Source of the DNA: Burkholderiaceae bacterium
Lineage (GTDB): Bacteria > Pseudomonadota > Gammaproteobacteria > Burkholderiales > Burkholderiaceae
DNA length: 37,954 nt
NCBI GenBank assembly: GCA_947452625.1
Contig: CANGEC010000003.1
Coordinates: 1-37,954, forward strand
Direction of reading: 5' to 3'
Below the pieces are notes generated by a model. That model was not told the DNA's origin. It did not search any database and saw only the letters and a program-made list of their open reading frames with translations. Position numbers and translations under genes: made by a program. Below, one piece after another: positions 31,580-37,954 of the stretch (position 1 is the first letter of the stretch; the number at the start of each line of letters is the position of its first letter).

Positions 31580-32874
31580 CCAAAAAAGCCATTCCACTCC
31601 CTAAATTATCTGGATTTACTGAGCGCAATGGTCATTGGTATGCCGAAGAAATTCCATTAGCAGACCTTGCCAAAGAGTTTGGTACCCCCTTATACGTCTA
31701 TAGCAGAAAAGCGCTGACCGAGGCCTATGAGGCCTATGACCGCGCTTGTGTTGACGTTCATGGGAAGCGTCGCGCTCGTGTGCATTTTGCAATGAAAGCC
31801 AACAGCAATTTAGCTGTACTGGATTGCTTTAAAAAATTGGGGGCTGGTTTTGATTTGGTAAGCGGCGGAGAATTAGCACGCGCATTAGAAATCGGCGCAG
31901 ATCCTAAGAGCTTGGTATTTGCAGGAGTTGGAAAATCTGCCGATGAAATCGCGCAAGCACTAAAGGCTCACGTTAAATGCATTAATGTTGAATCGATTGC
32001 CGAGCTTCACAAAATTAATCGTGTAGCTAAAGAGCTGCAATGTCGTGCGCCCATTTCTTTGCGCATTAATCCAGACGTCGATGCGCAAACCCACCCTTAT
32101 ATTTCTACTGGACTTAAGGGTAATAAATTTGGCATTGCCTATCACGAGGTCTTAAAAACCTATCGCGAAGCTGCCTTACTTTCACAAATTGATGTGGTTG
32201 GAATTGATTGCCATATCGGCTCACAAATTACGACGACCGCTCCCTATCTTGATGCCCTAGATAAAGTATTGGATTTGGTATCCCAGCTGCAACGAGAAGG
32301 TATTGAGATTCACCATTTGGATTTAGGTGGTGGCCTAGGAATTTCCTATGGCGAAGAAAATCCACCAGACATTACGGATTTCACAAACACCCTGCTCAAT
32401 CGAGTAGCAGAACGTGGCTTTGGTCATCTCGATGTGGTTCTAGAACCGGGGCGCTCCCTAGTGGGCAATGCGGGCGTACTCCTTACCAAAGTTGAATATC
32501 TTAAGCCAGGGGCAGAGAAAAACTTTTGTATCGTCGATGCAGCCATGACGGAGCTAATGCGCCCTGCTTTATACGAGGCCTACCACAGCATCGTACCGGT
32601 TCAGCGCAAGGCTGTTAAGAGTTCAACCTACGATATCGTTGGACCCGTTTGCGAATCCGGAGACTGGCTTGGCAAAGATCGTGAACTGGCAGTTGAAGAA
32701 GAAGATCTCTTAGCCATTCTTTCTGCTGGAGCCTATGGCTTTGTGATGGCCTCCAATTACAACACTAGGCCCAAGCCCGCCGAAATCATGGTCGATGGTA
32801 ATCATGCTTATGTCATTCGGGCCCGCGAAAACATCAACGACCTTTTTGCGACAGAACAGCTTTTACCCAAATAA
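31576..32874 (+). CDS. lysA: diaminopimelate decarboxylase
   Basis: VHFAMKANSNLAVL PLP lysine, LDLGGGLGISY, EPGRSLVGNAG, VGPVCESGDWLG. Confidence 0.97.
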   Translation: MTKKAIPLPKLSGFTERNGHWYAEEIPLADLAKEFGTPLYVYSRKALTEAYEAYDRACVDVHGKRRARVHFAMKANSNLAVLDCFKKLGAGFDLVSGGELARALEIGADPKSLVFAGVGKSADEIAQALKAHVKCINVESIAELHKINRVAKELQCRAPISLRINPDVDAQTHPYISTGLKGNKFGIAYHEVLKTYREAALLSQIDVVGIDCHIGSQITTTAPYLDALDKVLDLVSQLQREGIEIHHLDLGGGLGISYGEENPPDITDFTNTLLNRVAERGFGHLDVVLEPGRSLVGNAGVLLTKVEYLKPGAEKNFCIVDAAMTELMRPALYEAYHSIVPVQRKAVKSSTYDIVGPVCESGDWLGKDRELAVEEEDLLAILSAGAYGFVMASNYNTRPKPAEIMVDGNHAYVIRARENINDLFATEQLLPK

Positions 32875-32902
32875 AAAACCCCGCTAGCATCAGCGGGGTT
32901 TT
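32875..32902. terminator. Rho-independent terminator, probably bidirectional (lysA / cytochrome c4)
   Basis: AAAACCCCGCT-AGCATC-AGCGGGGTTTT between convergent genes. Confidence 0.9.
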
Positions 32903-32922
32903 GCTTTCAAGTGCTGCGCTTT

Positions 32923-33648
32923 TTAACGCAAACCAGCCATGTAATCTGCAACTGCTTTCATTTCTACATCCGAAAGCTTATTAGCAATGATGGCCATTTG
33001 CGGGCTATTCTTACGAACGCCATCGCGGAATGCCACCAACTGAGCAGCGGAGTATTCAGCCCACTGACCAGATAAGCGAGGATATTGAGCAGGAATACCG
33101 GCACCTGTAGGGCTATGGCAAGCAGCACAAGCAGGCACGCCTTTGGCTGCAATTCCACCACGATAGATGCTTTGGCCAAGCTCAATAGTGGCCTTGTCCT
33201 GGGCTACACCTAAAGAAGGCTCTTGTTTTACTAAATAAGCTGCAATGTTAAGCATATCCTGCTCAGTCAAGGTGGCGACCATACCCATCATGACTGGATT
33301 AACACGGCTACCCTCTTTAAAATTACGCAATTGTTTGGTGGTGTAAGCGGCGTGCTGAGCAGCCAATTTAGGCCATGTACCAGAGGCACTCTTGCCATTG
33401 GCACCATGACAACCCACACAAGCGGTTACGCCACGGCTAGCATCACCATTGGAGTACAGGGCTTCGCCAGCTGCGGCATCAACCTTGGGCTTTCCTGGCA
33501 CTACTGGTGCCTTGGCCTCAGCAGCAGGAGCTGCGGGCTCGGCGGCCAGAGTACCGGCAGAAAAGCCTGTTGCGAGTACAGTCAATGCTACGGCTATAAA
33601 ACTGGCACGTAAGCTAGTTAATTTGGAGATTTCAGAGCTTTGACGCAT
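32923..33648 (-). CDS. di-heme cytochrome c4
   Basis: Two CxxCH motifs (CVGCH, CAACH) in duplicated domains, signal peptide. Confidence 0.94.
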   Translation of the reverse strand: MRQSSEISKLTSLRASFIAVALTVLATGFSAGTLAAEPAAPAAEAKAPVVPGKPKVDAAAGEALYSNGDASRGVTACVGCHGANGKSASGTWPKLAAQHAAYTTKQLRNFKEGSRVNPVMMGMVATLTEQDMLNIAAYLVKQEPSLGVAQDKATIELGQSIYRGGIAAKGVPACAACHSPTGAGIPAQYPRLSGQWAEYSAAQLVAFRDGVRKNSPQMAIIANKLSDVEMKAVADYMAGLR

Positions 33649-33762
33649 TATGTTTACCTTGGCAAAAATTCCTAAAAGTGTTTGGGCCCTACTTTTACAA
33701 CCCTTTACCCAACACCATGAGATATTTCATGATTTTGCGTGATTTTACAATAGCTTCTGGAC

Positions 33763-35431
<1,669 letters not shown>

Positions 35432-35441
35432 GTGATTGGGA

Positions 35442-37139
35442 CTATTTCTCAAGAGCTTTTTTAAGCCGCTCAAGAAATCGTTGTGGTGGCATATAACCAA
35501 TCACACGTAACTCTTTTTGCTCTTGCGTATTAGCGTCAAAAATCAAAATGCCAGGCGGCCCATACAAACCAAATCGCTTCAGCAAATTCTGATTTTCAGC
35601 ACTATTTTTGGTCACGTCTGCTTGCAGCAAAACAAAGCGTTGTAATTCTTTGGCGACATCCGTATTTGCCAAGGTGTTTACCTCCATCTCTTTGCAACTG
35701 ATACACCAGTCCGCATAAAAATCGAGTAGCACTAATTTATTTTCAGCTTTTGCCTTTGCCAAGGCTTGATCGAGCTCTGCTGTTGAGTGGATGACAGTAA
35801 ACGCTACATCATCACTGATTTTGTGGATAACCTGGCCATCGACAGTAATTTGGGCGCCTGAATCTACCCTCTTCTGTACTAAAGGCGAAGCAATCCAAAA
35901 TGCCGTGGCCACCAATAGGACTCCCAAGGTACGCTGCAACCAAATCATCCAAATACCGGTTGATGGAATCAGAATACGCGCCTCAACCGCAATAAACAGC
36001 AAAGGCAAGCCCATGCCTAGCGCCATAACAAAAAGTAAGCTAGCGCCCAACATCATTGACCCAGTTTGAACAATAAAAGCGAGCACGCCTGCCAAGGGAG
36101 CTGTAATGCAAGGACTGGCAACCAAAGTAGAGATACTTCCCAGCGCAAAGGCACCCAATATACTGCCGCCCTTTTGGCGCCCTGCAATCCGGTCAATATG
36201 CTGGTGCCATGATTGGGGCAAACGCAAATCGTACAAGCCAAATAGACTGCCCGATAAAGCCAGCAACAGTAATGCAAAACCCCCTAGCGCCACAGGGCTC
36301 TGCAAGGCCCTTTGAACGCTACCGCCTAAGGCTGCCATTAATACTCCAGCTAAGGCATACATCAGCGCCATACCAAAAACATAAGCCATCGCAAGTAAAC
36401 TGGCACGGGCTTTAGAAACTGCCTTGCCGCCCTGAGTGCCAAATATCACGCTCGACAAAATCGGAAGCATTGGCAATACACAAGGGGTAAATGCAAGCGC
36501 TAAACCCAATACAAAAAATGCTAAAAATAAATAACTTGTTGAAGTACGCGCCAAGAAACTACTAATAGCATTTATGTCATCACGCTCATGCCACAACTCC
36601 ATCAAGCTTAAGCCATTTGAAGTATCAGCCTTGGCGGAAGTAATGCTACCCGCTTGTTCATCCAAGGCCTCTGGTATCGCGGAGACTTTTACGCCTGGCG
36701 CAACCAGCAAGAACTTTAAAGTCATTGGTGGATAACAAATACCAGCCTCGGCACAACCCTGAAGCTCTACCTCAAGATACATTGGCTGATTGGCGGCGGC
36801 CTTAATACCAAAGCTCACCAAGATAGCTTGTTTATAAATTATTAATTTTTTCTGGAATGTCTGATCAAACTTTTCTACCCCTTTTGGTAGCGTCGGTTTG
36901 TAAGTCACAAGCTTATTGGGATCTGTGCCCGCACGAAAATGGAGTGATTCCTGATAAAGGTAATAGCCCTTTACCGGCTCAAGCTCAACCTCTATCTCGT
37001 TGGTCTTCTCTAGCCAAGTAGCTTCGACTCGGAATGCTTTCTCAGGCGGCAAAAAATCTATTGCAGCATATGCTTGCACCATCAATAGCATCCATACTGC
37101 TGCTGCGATAGTTTTTATGCAGACCTTCATCCATTTCAT
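35442..37139 (-). CDS. dsbD: thiol:disulfide interchange protein DsbD
   Basis: CAEAGICYPP in the N-terminal domain, eight-TM DsbD core with FTPCVLPMLPI and SPCITAPL, C-terminal thioredoxin DFYADWCISCKEME. ATG at 37139 overlaps the cutA stop. Confidence 0.96.
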   Translation of the reverse strand: MKWMKVCIKTIAAAVWMLLMVQAYAAIDFLPPEKAFRVEATWLEKTNEIEVELEPVKGYYLYQESLHFRAGTDPNKLVTYKPTLPKGVEKFDQTFQKKLIIYKQAILVSFGIKAAANQPMYLEVELQGCAEAGICYPPMTLKFLLVAPGVKVSAIPEALDEQAGSITSAKADTSNGLSLMELWHERDDINAISSFLARTSTSYLFLAFFVLGLALAFTPCVLPMLPILSSVIFGTQGGKAVSKARASLLAMAYVFGMALMYALAGVLMAALGGSVQRALQSPVALGGFALLLLALSGSLFGLYDLRLPQSWHQHIDRIAGRQKGGSILGAFALGSISTLVASPCITAPLAGVLAFIVQTGSMMLGASLLFVMALGMGLPLLFIAVEARILIPSTGIWMIWLQRTLGVLLVATAFWIASPLVQKRVDSGAQITVDGQVIHKISDDVAFTVIHSTAELDQALAKAKAENKLVLLDFYADWCISCKEMEVNTLANTDVAKELQRFVLLQADVTKNSAENQNLLKRFGLYGPPGILIFDANTQEQKELRVIGYMPPQRFLERLKKALEK

Positions 37140-37477
37140 GATGATGAGCTTACCTCTAACTGTATCCATTGGCCATAAGCTTGATCATATTCGGCTGGGG
37201 TCATGCCAATGATTTCCGGGAGATCATAAGGATGATTATTTTTAATGAACTGCTGGATCGCATGCCACTGGCTTGAAACCGTTTTAGCAACGAGCAGCGC
37301 CTCGCGCTCTTCGCAAAGTTTTCCTTCCCAGCGATATACCGAATGCACTCCCTCATGGATCTGCACACAAGCAGCTAAATGTTGCTCTACTAGCGCTTGT
37401 GCCATCAGCTTTGCTTCTTCTAGTTTGGCAAAAGAGGTGGTGACGAGGAGTAATTGAGACTGTTTGACTTCCGGCAT
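37136..37477 (-). CDS. cutA: divalent cation tolerance protein CutA
   Basis: EQHLAACVQIHEGVHSVYRWEGKL and HPYDLPEIIGM motifs. Confidence 0.95.
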   Translation of the reverse strand: MPEVKQSQLLLVTTSFAKLEEAKLMAQALVEQHLAACVQIHEGVHSVYRWEGKLCEEREALLVAKTVSSQWHAIQQFIKNNHPYDLPEIIGMTPAEYDQAYGQWIQLEVSSSS

Positions 37478-37503
37478 TCTATATTTATACCCGCTTAAAT
37501 GAA

Positions 37504-37529
37504 AAAAGCCAGACCGGAGCCTGGCTTTT
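37504..37529 (-). terminator. Rho-independent terminator downstream of rplQ
   Basis: AAAAGCCAG-8 nt-CTGGCTTTT stem; the minus strand continues into a T run. Confidence 0.85.
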
Positions 37530-37545
37530 AATCTTACTAAAGGGC

Positions 37546-37938
37546 TTATGCCTCTTCAGCAACAGCTGTTTCTTCAACTTCTGGACGATCCACCAATTCA
37601 ACCAATGCCATTGGGGCATTGTCGCCGTGACGGAAACCAAACTTCAAAATACGAAGGTAGCCACCTGGACGAGTTGCATAACGTGGGCCGAGCTCTGTGA
37701 AGAGCTTCGTTACGATATCGCGATCGCGTGTGCGATTAAAAGCTAAGCGACGGTTTGCCAAGTTATCTTTTTTACCCAAGGTAATCAAAGGCTCGACAAC
37801 CATGCGCAATTCTTTAGCCTTTGGCAAAGTGGTTTTAATCACTTCGTGCTCCAAAAGAGAATTGGACATGTTGCGCAACATCGCTAAGCGATGTGAAGAT
37901 GTTCTATTAAGTTTGCGTAAGCCGTTTCCGTGACGCAT
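37546..37938 (-). CDS. rplQ: 50S ribosomal protein L17
   Basis: [45 protein letters not shown]. Confidence 0.98.
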   Translation of the reverse strand: MRHGNGLRKLNRTSSHRLAMLRNMSNSLLEHEVIKTTLPKAKELRMVVEPLITLGKKDNLANRRLAFNRTRDRDIVTKLFTELGPRYATRPGGYLRILKFGFRHGDNAPMALVELVDRPEVEETAVAEEA

Positions 37939-37954
37939 GATGCTTCCTTTCTAA

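Overview
The window reads as chromosomal DNA of a betaproteobacterium (Burkholderiales, Polynucleobacter-like by gene content and order; lineage is inferred from memory, not searched). It holds about 40 intact genes and no rRNA, tRNA or CRISPR that I can see. From tatC (1225) to mrcA (27410) nearly everything is on the minus strand: mrcA, a REP-associated (Y1/RAYT) transposase, gltB-gltD, mlaFED-mlaA-mlaCB, an ABC-2 exporter pair, a BolA/IbaG-type gene, murA, hisG-hisD-(hisC)-hisB-hisH-hisA-hisF-hisI-(vapBC)-hisE, a HIT protein and tatABC. After that come a two-gene secretin module, aroK-aroB, cyaY, lptM-lysA, cytochrome c4, engB(yihA), hemB, dsbD, cutA and rplQ. Most of it is housekeeping. 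The departures worth a second look are: (1) at the usual mrcA-pilMNOPQ-aroK position, the pil genes are replaced by a 225-aa bitopic protein with a PilP/GspC-like C-terminus plus a 369-aa mini-secretin that appears to lack AMIN and N1 domains; (2) hisC is inverted inside the his cluster and shares a TTAA stop palindrome with hisD; (3) a complete vapBC toxin-antitoxin module with a palindromic operator lies between hisI and hisE; (4) a RAYT transposase with REP-like inverted repeats sits between mrcA and gltB.
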